Positions 8,476-17,200 of a stretch of DNA of 20,285 bases are shown here, in pieces. The position numbers and the translations under genes were made by a program. Each line of letters opens with the position of its first letter. The first letter of the stretch is position 1. Location: positions 1-20,285 of the forward strand of contig JAJZOA010000088.1 of assembly GCA_021852225.1 (NCBI GenBank), given 5' to 3'. This stretch comes from Planctomycetota bacterium. GTDB taxonomy: Bacteria; Planctomycetota; Phycisphaerae; WQYP01. The notes under the pieces were generated by a model. The model did no database searches. It saw only the letters and a list, made by a program, of their open reading frames with translations, and was not told the origin of the DNA.

Positions 8476-10119
8476 GTGGACCCGACGCCGAAGGACTGGA
8501 CAGTAGCACGACCAGGAACTTCTGTTTCCGCCCTGGCGGCTGCTCCGATGTTGGGTTTGGCCCTTCCTGGCATTAACATAGCGACCATGTTCGTAACGGC
8601 AACACATTTATGCGCCACAGTCAATGCTATGGTCATGGCAACCGAACCGCTGGCCACCGCGGTCATGCTGATGATCTTCGGCATTCTGATGCTTATTGCC
8701 GTGCTTTCAAGCCGCGCCATGGACCGACTTGGGGTTCCGACCGTACTGCTGCTGCTTATTCTGGGTATGCTGGGAGGGCCCGAAGGTTTTGGTGGAATCT
8801 GGCTCCATAATTTTCATTTCGCATATCGGCTCGGCACAATCGCATTGGTGCTGATTCTTTTTGAAGGCGGCTTTAATACGACGGCAACTGAAATCCGCAA
8901 GGTCCTTTGGGCATCCTCATTATTGGCTACGCTGGGTGTAGTGCTTACCGCCGCGCTGACCGCTTTGGTGGCAAGCCTTTGCGGACTGAGTCTTTCAGAA
9001 TCCATGTTGATCGGGGCGGTGGTGTCGAGCACCGATGCTGCGGCAGTATTTTCGGTCCTGCGGGCTGGCAAACTGAATCTGAAACCAAAACTGGGCCGGC
9101 TGATAGAAATTGAATCCTGCTTCAACGATCCGACGGCCGTCATGCTCACAACCCTGGTCATCGCAATCATCGAAAAGCATAAGGAATCCATCTGGAAGCT
9201 GCTGCTGAACATTCCCATACAACTGGGAATTGGAGCGGCCGTCGGCATTGGCGTGGGCATCGGCGCGAGGTACGTGCTTCGTCGCGCCACCTTAAGCACC
9301 TCAGGCCTCGTACCCGTATTCACGCTGGCGGCAGCGCTGGTAAGCTATTCCGGGACCACGCTGATCAACGGAAGCGGCTTTCTGGCAGTATACCTTACCG
9401 GCGTTTTCTTAAATGCTCCTACACTGCCCTATCGCGGCGGTTTGGTGCGTGTGCACGCAGCGTTGGGGTGGCTGGCGCAAATCGGCATGTTCTTGATGCT
9501 GGGGCTTATGGTGCTTCCGTCCGAATTGCTGCACGTGGCTTGGATTGGTCTGGCCATAGCCGTGCTGTTGGCAGTCATTGCCCGTCCTGTCGCAGTAGCC
9601 ATATGTCTGTTACCACTGCGGTTTTCGGCGCGGGAAACTGCGTTTATCGGTTGGGTCGGATTACGCGGGGCGGTACCGGTTATTCTGGCCACCTTTCCCC
9701 TTATGGCCCACCTGCCCGGTGCACAAAACATATTCAATATTGTGTTTTTCGTGGTGGTCATTAACACCATCTTTCCCGGCTCAACTATTCGCTGGGCGAC
9801 CCGGCGGCTGGGACTCGCCTCTGACGAAAAGCCCGCGCCCGAAGCGGTCCTTGAAATTAATTCACCCCGCCCGCTAACCAGCGAAATGAAGTCCTATCTT
9901 ATTGAGCCGTCGGTCGCGGTTTGCGGCGCAAAACTTAGTGATCTGGAACTGCCCCCCACCGCGGCGGTGATGCTTATAGTGCGTAATGGTAATCTGGTGG
10001 CGGCGCGCGGTGGAACGGTGCTGCAGGCCGGCGACCATGTATATATTTTCTTTGATCAGAGCGACCGCCCGCTGGTAGACTTGCTTTTTGGTCGCAGTGA
10101 AGAAGGGGGAGTCGGCTGA
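8476..10119 (+). CDS. nhaP2: Monovalent cation/proton antiporter, NhaP2/CvrA (CPA1) type with RCK_C domain
   Basis: An inner-membrane antiporter expected to exchange K+ (or Na+) for H+ in pH and ion homeostasis. About 12 hydrophobic helices are visible. Family signatures include SSRAMDRLGVP at the first helix-loop, ILFEGGFNT, SSTDAAAVFSVL and the ion-site motif ESCFNDPTAVML (Glu213, Asn217, Asp218 from this start). GLRGAVPVILAT follows later in the membrane domain. A cytoplasmic TrkA-C/RCK_C-like domain occupies about residues 470-545 and would gate transport. E. coli CvrA has a further C-terminal domain absent here. The GTG at 8476 gives 547 aa with roughly 50 residues before the conserved first helix; ATGs at 8548, 8587, 8629 and 8635 are alternatives, and none has a clear ribosome-binding site. 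Ion specificity is inferred from family resemblance. Confidence 0.88.
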   Translation: MDPTPKDWTVARPGTSVSALAAAPMLGLALPGINIATMFVTATHLCATVNAMVMATEPLATAVMLMIFGILMLIAVLSSRAMDRLGVPTVLLLLILGMLGGPEGFGGIWLHNFHFAYRLGTIALVLILFEGGFNTTATEIRKVLWASSLLATLGVVLTAALTALVASLCGLSLSESMLIGAVVSSTDAAAVFSVLRAGKLNLKPKLGRLIEIESCFNDPTAVMLTTLVIAIIEKHKESIWKLLLNIPIQLGIGAAVGIGVGIGARYVLRRATLSTSGLVPVFTLAAALVSYSGTTLINGSGFLAVYLTGVFLNAPTLPYRGGLVRVHAALGWLAQIGMFLMLGLMVLPSELLHVAWIGLAIAVLLAVIARPVAVAICLLPLRFSARETAFIGWVGLRGAVPVILATFPLMAHLPGAQNIFNIVFFVVVINTIFPGSTIRWATRRLGLASDEKPAPEAVLEINSPRPLTSEMKSYLIEPSVAVCGAKLSDLELPPTAAVMLIVRNGNLVAARGGTVLQAGDHVYIFFDQSDRPLVDLLFGRSEEGGVG

Positions 10120-10144
10120 CAAGCGGATACTCCCAAGGCAATCC

Positions 10145-10161
10145 GCCCGCCGGTAACGGGC
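10145..10161. terminator. Weak hairpin between convergent genes
   Basis: GCCCG (10145-10149) pairs with CGGGC (10157-10161) across a 7-base loop, in the 44-base gap between the antiporter and the LOG-family gene. Neither side has a T-run, so it is at best a weak, possibly bidirectional 3'-end structure. Confidence 0.2.
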
Positions 10162-10163
10162 AC

Positions 10164-11039
10164 TCAACCGCGAATCACAGGTCGACGGCGCGGCGGACGG
10201 CGGCCAACCACACCGCGTCGCGGCTTTTTGCGCCGGGAGGTAGCCACTATTGGCAAATCCGGCTGTTGAATAATTTCGTGCCGCACCTGCGGAATCGGGC
10301 CGTATCGTGTGCCCTCCGGCGAAGGAGGCTGGTCGGCGTTTAATCCCGAAAAGCCTGATGGTGCCGGCCCCCAGCAGCGCCCCTGCTCTGATTCAAGAAT
10401 AATTTCACAGGCTTCCTGTGCGCTGTCGACCAGCCGGAAAATATTGAGGTCCGCGAGATTGATAGTCTTGTGGTCATGGCCCATCGTATCACGAAGCCAG
10501 TTTACCAGACCGGTCCAGAATTTAACGCCCACCAGCACCACGGGACGCGGATCAATTTTCAGGGTCTGGATGAGTGTAAGAATTTCAAAGCATTCGTCCA
10601 TAGTTCCATAACCGCCCGGAAAGCAGACGATCGCATGGGCGTATTTGATAAACATGGTTTTGCGTACAAAAAAATAATGATGATTCAGGCTGATAGTCTG
10701 GTACTGATTGGCGTACTGTTCAGCAGGAAGGCTTATATTCAATCCAACTGATACACCACCGGCATCCCTCGCTCCGGAATTGGCCGCTTCCATAATGCCG
10801 GGGCCACCACCGGTGATCACGGCAAATTTGTGATGTGCGAGCATGGCCCCCAGGTCTCTGGCGCGGCAGTAATCCGGATGGTTGCGGGGCGTGCGCGCAG
10901 ATCCGAAGATGGTAACAGCGGGCCCAAGATTGGCCAGCGCCTCGAACCCTTCCACAAATTCCGCCATGATACGGAAGACGCGCCACATATCGCGTGCGGT
11001 TGGGTCAATGGGACTTGCCGGATTCTTTTCGTACATCAT
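10164..11039 (-). CDS. LOG-family protein (TIGR00730-type Rossmann-fold nucleotide-binding protein) with Arg-rich tail
   Basis: LOG proteins hydrolyse nucleoside 5'-monophosphates to the base and ribose 5-phosphate; the founding plant enzymes activate cytokinins. The core runs from about residue 39 to 215. It shows VTIFGSAR, the nucleotide-binding ITGGGPGIMEAAN (76-88), FVRKTMF with the conserved Arg126, and the signature PGGYGTMDE (141-149) ending in the catalytic-type Glu149. It is longer than minimal LOGs (about 190 aa). It has a 35-residue N-terminal helix region, and after about residue 233 a Pro-rich linker ending in a tail with about a dozen Arg/Lys among its last 23 residues. The start is set by a perfect AGGAGG (minus strand, 11049-11054) nine bases before the ATG; an upstream in-frame ATG at 11090 would fall before this site. 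The substrate is not determined; bacterial members are often called lysine decarboxylase wrongly. Confidence 0.9.
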   Translation of the reverse strand: MMYEKNPASPIDPTARDMWRVFRIMAEFVEGFEALANLGPAVTIFGSARTPRNHPDYCRARDLGAMLAHHKFAVITGGGPGIMEAANSGARDAGGVSVGLNISLPAEQYANQYQTISLNHHYFFVRKTMFIKYAHAIVCFPGGYGTMDECFEILTLIQTLKIDPRPVVLVGVKFWTGLVNWLRDTMGHDHKTINLADLNIFRLVDSAQEACEIILESEQGRCWGPAPSGFSGLNADQPPSPEGTRYGPIPQVRHEIIQQPDLPIVATSRRKKPRRGVVGRRPPRRRPVIRG

Positions 11040-11129
11040 CAGTTGAAACCTCCTCTGGTTGCCGTCCGCCCAGCCAAGTCGGGCAAGCATGCCTGTTCAA
11101 GAACGTATTGTAATAATCGACCGGCCAGA

Positions 11130-11158
11130 ACTGTACCTGCATAAATTCAGTCTGCCAA
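11130..11158 (-). promoter_or_regulatory. Candidate promoter of the LOG-family gene
   Basis: Read on the minus strand, TTGGCA (11158-11153) and TACAGT (11135-11130) are separated by exactly 17 bp. These are 5-of-6 and 4-of-6 matches to consensus. It lies between the kinase stop and the LOG start and would give a leader of about 85 nt ending in the strong AGGAGG. The LOG gene can therefore be expressed independently of the kinase. Confidence 0.5.
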
Positions 11159-11184
11159 AATGCGAATTCTTATCCAGTCAGGAA

Positions 11185-12735
11185 TTATTCCGCATCCGGC
11201 GGTTTCGCCGCCGGATACGGTCGGGGCAAATTGCCTGAGTGGCTATCCTGTTCCATCGTCCCGGCGGCAGGAAACTCCTGCCGCGGCTGCGGCGCAACGC
11301 TGCGGGGCAGCACAATTCGAAATGTGGTTCCTTTTCCTGGCTCGCTTTCAAATAATATAGTGCCGCCCGCTCCGCTTATAACCCGCCGAACCAGGGCCAA
11401 CCCCAGTCCACTCCCGCGCGGCTTGGTAGTAAAAAAAGGCTCGAAAACGCGAGATTGCACGGTTGGATCAATACCCACACCACTGTCGCGTATCAGCAAC
11501 AGGGCACTGTCGGCTTCGGCGACCGTGGAAACCGCCAGCGTACCGCCGCGTGGCATGGCATCCTGCGCGTTAGCACACAAATTCAGCAGCACCTGCCGCA
11601 ATTCGTCCGCTCCAATTGAGACCTGCACATCGCCAGGCTGCAAATGGGTAATGACACGAATAGCCTGACTTTCCATTGCCGAATGCAGGAAATCCAGAGC
11701 TTCAGCCACCACCGTATTCAGCGAAGCATCCCGCGCGTCGGTGATAATCTGTGTGCGCTGCAGGAAATCGTCCAGCATCAGATCCAGTCGCCGAACCTCG
11801 CGTTCGCAGGCGTGCGTCATTTCAATCTGTCGATCGCGTTCGACAATTGGTGCCTCCACCAGGCTGCGGAGAAAATGGAGGTTGAAACGCAAGGCGGTCA
11901 AGGGAGATCGGACCTCATGGGCCAGCACAGAAGCCAGCATCCCGCGTTCACTTAATAAACTTGTTCGGGCACGCAGCGTCTGGGCATATTGCTGGCGGGC
12001 GTATTCAAATCGCCGCATGACCAGGAAAAATAGAAATCCCAGCGCGGCCATTCCGCCCAGCGCGATCAACAACGATATTTCCAAAGGGCGCCGCGCCGCG
12101 GTTACAAACCGGCTGGCGAGCCAGCTTTCGCTTAGCCCCATGCTCATATAACCGTGAAACCGTTTGGCTGTCTGCGAATGGCGGATCGGCGGAGCGTTAA
12201 AATAAGTAGTGAAATCAATAAAATTGCCGGACTGAACCCAAGGCAGTCGATTGATGTGACGGAACGGCGAAATCCCGGTTGCATCCGGGGCGGCCCAAGC
12301 CTGTGGGCTTAGCACATGGTCCACCAGAGGAGCCACCAAGTCGAAGGCGTTACCCTCACGAACCGCCAGAAAAGCTACATCCCCATTGCGGTTCCAGACC
12401 AGAACGTAACCGATACCCGCAAACTGACGGCCATACCTGTTGACCAGCGGCACCACCCGCTGCGCCCAGGCTAGATAACTTCCGAAACTATCGCTGTGGG
12501 GTGGAAAAGCGACCAGGTCAGCCCGCAGAATTTGTGAAGCCAGCGCCAGCCGCGAGCGCTGATCGCGCGCATAGACGGCATGGGCCACAAACCAGGTCCC
12601 CCCCATGCTGGCCAACAGCCAGAGCAGTTCCACCGCGCCGAACAGCGCCCAGAATATCATTGCGGATTTACGTTCTTCGCCCATGGCAACGTAGTAGAAT
12701 ACGCGAAAAGCGCTGGGAAAGGTAAACAGCAGCAT
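11185..12735 (-). CDS. Membrane sensor histidine kinase (HisKA/HATPase_c), orphan
   Basis: An inner-membrane sensor that should autophosphorylate and pass phosphate to a response regulator. TM1 (about residues 26-53) and TM2 (219-240) enclose a periplasmic domain of about 165 residues of no family I recognise. A short coiled linker leads to the HisKA H-box LAHEVRSPLT (His273). The HATPase_c domain follows with the N box LLNLCANAQDAM (Asn385, Asn389), DSGVGID (417-423), FEPFFTTK and GSGLGLAL (441-448). All catalytic boxes are intact. There is no HAMP domain, and the tail after residue 478 is low in complexity. The ATG at 12735 and an inner ATG at 12684 both lack a good ribosome-binding site. 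No response regulator is adjacent, so partner and stimulus are unknown. The nearest downstream gene on this strand is the LOG gene, 145 bases away. Confidence 0.9.
   Translation of the reverse strand: MLLFTFPSAFRVFYYVAMGEERKSAMIFWALFGAVELLWLLASMGGTWFVAHAVYARDQRSRLALASQILRADLVAFPPHSDSFGSYLAWAQRVVPLVNRYGRQFAGIGYVLVWNRNGDVAFLAVREGNAFDLVAPLVDHVLSPQAWAAPDATGISPFRHINRLPWVQSGNFIDFTTYFNAPPIRHSQTAKRFHGYMSMGLSESWLASRFVTAARRPLEISLLIALGGMAALGFLFFLVMRRFEYARQQYAQTLRARTSLLSERGMLASVLAHEVRSPLTALRFNLHFLRSLVEAPIVERDRQIEMTHACEREVRRLDLMLDDFLQRTQIITDARDASLNTVVAEALDFLHSAMESQAIRVITHLQPGDVQVSIGADELRQVLLNLCANAQDAMPRGGTLAVSTVAEADSALLLIRDSGVGIDPTVQSRVFEPFFTTKPRGSGLGLALVRRVISGAGGTILFESEPGKGTTFRIVLPRSVAPQPRQEFPAAGTMEQDSHSGNLPRPYPAAKPPDAE
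11194..11216 (-). terminator. Perfect 9-bp GC-rich hairpin in the last codons of the kinase gene
   Basis: ATCCGGCGG (11194-11202) pairs perfectly with CCGCCGGAT (11208-11216) around TTTCG. It encodes part of the last residues of the kinase, and on the minus strand it is followed by a small GGAATAATTCC palindrome over the stop. No U-tract follows, so it is a 3'-end or attenuation structure rather than a clear intrinsic terminator. Confidence 0.35.
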
Positions 12736-12774
12736 TGAGTTGCCAAACCGACCCGCACCGCGGTTACCTCTGTT

Positions 12775-12803
12775 TTGCCAAAATCGCGTCCAACCAGTAA
12801 CCT
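12775..12803 (+). promoter_or_regulatory. Weak candidate promoter of mltA
   Basis: TTGCCA (12775-12780) lies 17 bp before TAACCT (12798-12803), a 5-of-6 -35 box with a poor -10 (3 of 6). It is the best spaced pair in the 110-base divergent gap between the kinase and mltA. Confidence 0.25.
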
Positions 12804-12845
12804 TAAAGGCTGCATAATGATGCGTGCAAGAAAAGGATTTCCATT

Positions 12846-14228
12846 ATGAAATGTTTTCGGATAGTACCCGTGTTAATTGCCTCAATGCTTCTGGGCGTTG
12901 CCGGCTGTGCCACGCACAACAATACCGTGGTTCCCGCGCCACACCTTAATGTGGACCATCAGTTGGCTCCGGGCGAATGGGGACTCCGCAAACTGCCTGT
13001 TTCGGAATATCCCAACATGCAGGCCGCATTCATGAATAAAGCTGGACTGATAACCGCCATCAACCGTTCCATCCAGTTCATGAATACAAAATCCAGCCAT
13101 ATGTTCTTTCCCGATGGTCCGATTACCCATCAGCAGGAGCTTGCCAGCCTTTACGACTTCAGGTACATGGTGCGGAACATTGCCTCGGCGGCTGAATTCC
13201 AGCAAATGATTGACACCCGTTATGATGTGTATATTGCCAAAGGTTACGACGACCGTGGCAGCGTATGGTATACCGGATATTACACACCAATTCTTTACGG
13301 CAGCCTTACCCGCACAGCGCAGTACCAATACCCGGTTTACAAGCGGCCGAAAAATCTGGTCAGCAATCCGATTACCGGGCAGGTGCTTGGTCAATTGCTT
13401 CCCGGCGGCGGTTACAAACGGTTTCCCACCCGCCGCCAGTTAATCCAGGGCAATCTTCTGGCCGGGCATGAACTGGTCTGGTTTGCCAATCCTCTGGATG
13501 CGTACGTGGCCGAAATTCAAGGTTCGGCGAAAGTCATCCTGAACAACGGCCAACAGATGACCATCGGCTATGCCGGGGACAATGGCCGCACATATTCGGG
13601 CCTGGGAATGGCGCTGGTTAAAGCAGGAAAAATTTCGCGACGGAAACTGTCGCTGGTCGCGATTCAGAATTATTTTCAGGTTCATCCACAGGAAGTGGAA
13701 AATCTGATCCTGAAGAATCACTTTATGGCGTTCCTGAAAGTTTATAATCCGGCGCACTGGCCGCTTGGATCGCTTGGCGTAAAAGTGACGGACCATCGCA
13801 CGCTGGCCACGGACAAGACGATCAATGCGCCCCCATACCAGAGTATTTTCCCGCGGGCCGCAGTCACATTTGTCCAGGCACAAATGCCCGATACCCGGGG
13901 AAATATCGCTCCGTTCACCGGTTTTCTTCTGGATCAGGACACGGGCGGAGCCATTCGCGCCGCTGGCCGCGCTGATATTTACATGGGTACCGGCCCGCTA
14001 GCTGAAACCCAGGCTGGCTATGAATTCAGCAAAGGGCGACTGTATTACCTTTTCCTGAAACCCAATCTCCAACCCATGGGCGGCGCAATGCCGGCTGGTG
14101 GCACAGGGGCGGTTCCGCGCAATGCAGGTTTAGGCACGGGCGCAAACAGCGGCAACGGCGGCCCGGCACAGCCTGCGGTCAACAGTAATGGGCAGGCCAA
14201 CCCACAGATTTTTCCTGGAGCAAAATAA
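12846..14228 (+). CDS. mltA: Lipoprotein MltA-type membrane-bound lytic murein transglycosylase
   Basis: MltA enzymes cleave peptidoglycan glycan strands to 1,6-anhydromuropeptides from the periplasmic face of the outer membrane. A lipoprotein signal (residues 1-20) ends in the lipobox VAGC with Cys21, so the mature protein should be lipid-anchored. The MltA domain shows WYTGYYTP (141-148), EIQGSAKV (223-230), IGYAGDNGRTYSGLG and the 3D-domain motif LDQDTGGAIRAAGRADIYMG (362-381). Asp365 there is the probable counterpart of the family's catalytic Asp. After residue 410 comes a Gly/Pro/Asn/Ala-rich tail of about 50 residues with no motif, which is not part of E. coli MltA. At 460 aa it is longer than E. 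coli MltA (365). The start is supported by AAAGGA (12832-12837), eight bases upstream. It diverges from the kinase and converges on the AsmA-like gene 61 bases away. Confidence 0.92.
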   Translation: MKCFRIVPVLIASMLLGVAGCATHNNTVVPAPHLNVDHQLAPGEWGLRKLPVSEYPNMQAAFMNKAGLITAINRSIQFMNTKSSHMFFPDGPITHQQELASLYDFRYMVRNIASAAEFQQMIDTRYDVYIAKGYDDRGSVWYTGYYTPILYGSLTRTAQYQYPVYKRPKNLVSNPITGQVLGQLLPGGGYKRFPTRRQLIQGNLLAGHELVWFANPLDAYVAEIQGSAKVILNNGQQMTIGYAGDNGRTYSGLGMALVKAGKISRRKLSLVAIQNYFQVHPQEVENLILKNHFMAFLKVYNPAHWPLGSLGVKVTDHRTLATDKTINAPPYQSIFPRAAVTFVQAQMPDTRGNIAPFTGFLLDQDTGGAIRAAGRADIYMGTGPLAETQAGYEFSKGRLYYLFLKPNLQPMGGAMPAGGTGAVPRNAGLGTGANSGNGGPAQPAVNSNGQANPQIFPGAK

Positions 14229-14289
14229 GCGCGGGCACGATTTAGCCGGATGCACGGATATCTTAGCCACGACTCCTTAAGCGCCCTTT

Positions 14290-17200
14290 TTACTCGAAAG
14301 GCCAACTCAATAGTCGCAATGGCACGGCATGAACTTTGGGATGCGCTACGGTGCCGTTGATCCATATTTGCAGGAGTTGTGCCCGCGCCAGCCCGAAGAA
14401 AAAACCTATTACCGGCAGGCGCGTGCCGCTCGGCGATTCCGTCTGCATGTGAATATTGAGTTTGCGCGTGCGCATGTTGAGTTTTCCGTTCCCAACGACA
14501 TTAATTCCACTGCTGTGCAAGCTGATATTGGAAAAATGAACGGTGTTGTGGCGCAGCGTATAGGTAAGGCCGGCATGGGTAAAAGCCCGGCTGATAGGCA
14601 ATCGCAGTGTGGCAATCTGCATTAGCCCCATGGCCAGCGGAACGTTGAATAAACTCGCCTTGGAAATAGTCAGGCGGCCGCGACCGGACCGCGTAGCCGC
14701 ATTCGCCAGTTCACCGGTCAGATGCAAAGTGGCGTCCATCCGACCGGAGTTGTGCGTGGGCTGGAGTGGTCCGGGATAATTTTCCGCGAGCAGCCGTCCA
14801 AGTCTGACATTTGCAAGGGAGAAATCTGCCTTATATCTGGCATTTTTCCCCACGTTCAGCCGAACTGCTCCCTGAAGGGTTCCTCCGGCTACCCGGCCTT
14901 TTACCCGACCGATGGAGATTGTTCGCGCAGTTGCGTCAGTCACTATTCGACCGGAAAGAGGATTAAGCAATTTTCCGCCAACGGTCAGTTTAGTGAGCGA
15001 GAATTGTCCCACTACATCCGGCACACTCTGGCCCTGCAGCCAGCGTCCCGCAAGGGAAACGGCGGCATTACTGGCGGACGTTTTGAACCAGCCGCCAGTG
15101 GAAGCTTGTGCCACGATAAGATTTCCGGCAAAACTCCACTGCGATTTCTTATCCACAACCGTGCGGGACAGACTCGACAGTGTCAGATACCAGGCACCGT
15201 GCGGATCAAGCGGCTTAATAAACCGGCGTGCCGGTGCCGGTAAAACCTGTACCAGCTTTGGGTCCAGGTCCGGTGCGGACGCATACAGCGAAAGCGCTGC
15301 GTCGCGGGTTTTAAACAAATAGTCTCCGTGCGCGTACAGTTGCACGTTATCCAGTCGGGCTTCAATTGAATTAAGCACAATGCGTCCGGGATGAATGGCG
15401 ACCGAGCCTTGAATGTTGCGTATGGGAGCGCCGAGCGGTTTGTAGTTCAGGCTCATGTTCACCGGCGTGACGGTCACGCGGTAGTGCGGAATGGTGATGT
15501 GGGATTTGCCGGAGGAGCCTGGGGAAACATCAATCGCCGCGGAAAACAATCCATTTATTCTGCCAGTCGGTTTTGCGGATTTCCAAGCCTTTTGCCACGC
15601 GGCCGGCAATTTCGTTGCTGGTGTACCCGATACGTTCACGCCATTCCAGCGTCCGCGAACGGTAACCGCGACTCGTCCATCAGGCGATTCACGGACACCG
15701 GCGGCGGCCTCAATACCACCTGTTGCGCCCTGTCCGGTCAGTCCATCGATTCTTGAAAGAGTAAGGTGACTTGGACCGAGGTCTCCTTGAATAGCCAGAT
15801 CGGTAACCGGCCATGGCAACATGGAATAACGTATCCTTCCATGTCTTAGAGTAAGCGTTCCGCGAACGCTGGGGTCACCATTCGGGCCGCGTGTTATTAA
15901 AGCATCCATTCCCGCCAGACCGCGCACATGAAAGGTGCGCAACCATTTGCCGTAAGATCGCGGCATGCTTTGCCAGAGCAGCTTATTGACTGGAACATTG
16001 GTTGCGACAACTCGCACGTGCGGCCGCAGGTCTCGCAGGCTTCCACTGTTGTAAGCAACGGAACCGGTAAAGACAATTTTTCCCATGGTCGGCCCGCCGG
16101 GTACCGGATGCCTGATGGCCACGGGCGCGGCAAGGCGTATGATTCGCATGGTATGGTTGGCAAAGAGCATTTCCCCATGCACGTGGGAAAGCGGATAAGG
16201 AAAATCAGAGTAGCGGCCCGATGTATCCGTCGGGAATATGTGAATTCGTATGTCCGGATCGGCGGTACTGCCCGCGGCCCGCACCACATGGCAGTAAAAA
16301 TGTCCCGTTCCCACTGGGTTGAAACGCGCCCAGATAGGGGCCAGATCATGTGGCAGGCAGGCCCCCAGTCGCTGATCAAACAAGATTCGCGGCGAAGCGA
16401 TATGAAGATCTATTGGCCCGTTGTCCTCGTTAATGGAAACCAGGCCGGTCAAAGTCATGGGATATTGCTCCGCTTTTCCGCGAAGGTCCACAAACCGTAT
16501 CGCGTGTCGGCTGAAGCGGATCAGGCCCCGAACATCATAAAACGGATAGGGAAAGTGCACGTACCGGGCGCTGACGCCATGGCACACAATTGCACCGCGT
16601 ATCCGTGGCACCGCGTCTGAAATAGATTTATGTACATGAATAGTGATATCCATTTTACCACTTGGACGCAAACGATAAATGATTGCCCGGGCCAAAGCCA
16701 GAGGACGCGTGGACAGTATGGCCGGATATTTTCGCGGCAGATCAAATCCCGGCAAATCCAGCCGGACGTCAAAGGGGCTGTTATCCGCATAGCCGTCAAA
16801 GGAGGCTTCGGGCACCTTGAACGCGAAGCCAAGAATGCTACCCGTCAGATTGGATATGTGTGTCGCCGTGCTGCCTGCGCGTACCAAGCCGCTTAAATGT
16901 TCAATCGGCACAACCTGCGCCCCGACACGTCGACTTGGCACGATCAGGTGCATGGAAACATTTTTCAGGGTCGCCGCAATTCTGATGCCACGATAAGGAC
17001 CTACCGCCATCGATATATTCCGCAGTTCTCCCTGAAAATGGAATCGCCGCCACCAGTCCTGCAATTGAGCCGGAAGTGTCCGGCGAAAGGCCCGTGAAAG
17101 AACCAGCCGCGGAATATGCGCGTCAAGCCGATGCGTGGAAACGTTCCAGCGACCGGAAATATTAATGCCGGCGCGTCCATCCACTGAACGCTGCTGAATC

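Noticed and set aside
15928..16620. 230-codon plus-strand frame inside the AsmA-like gene
   Set aside because: Antisense to a 1201-codon frame with a coherent beta-rich protein; no start signal or motif.
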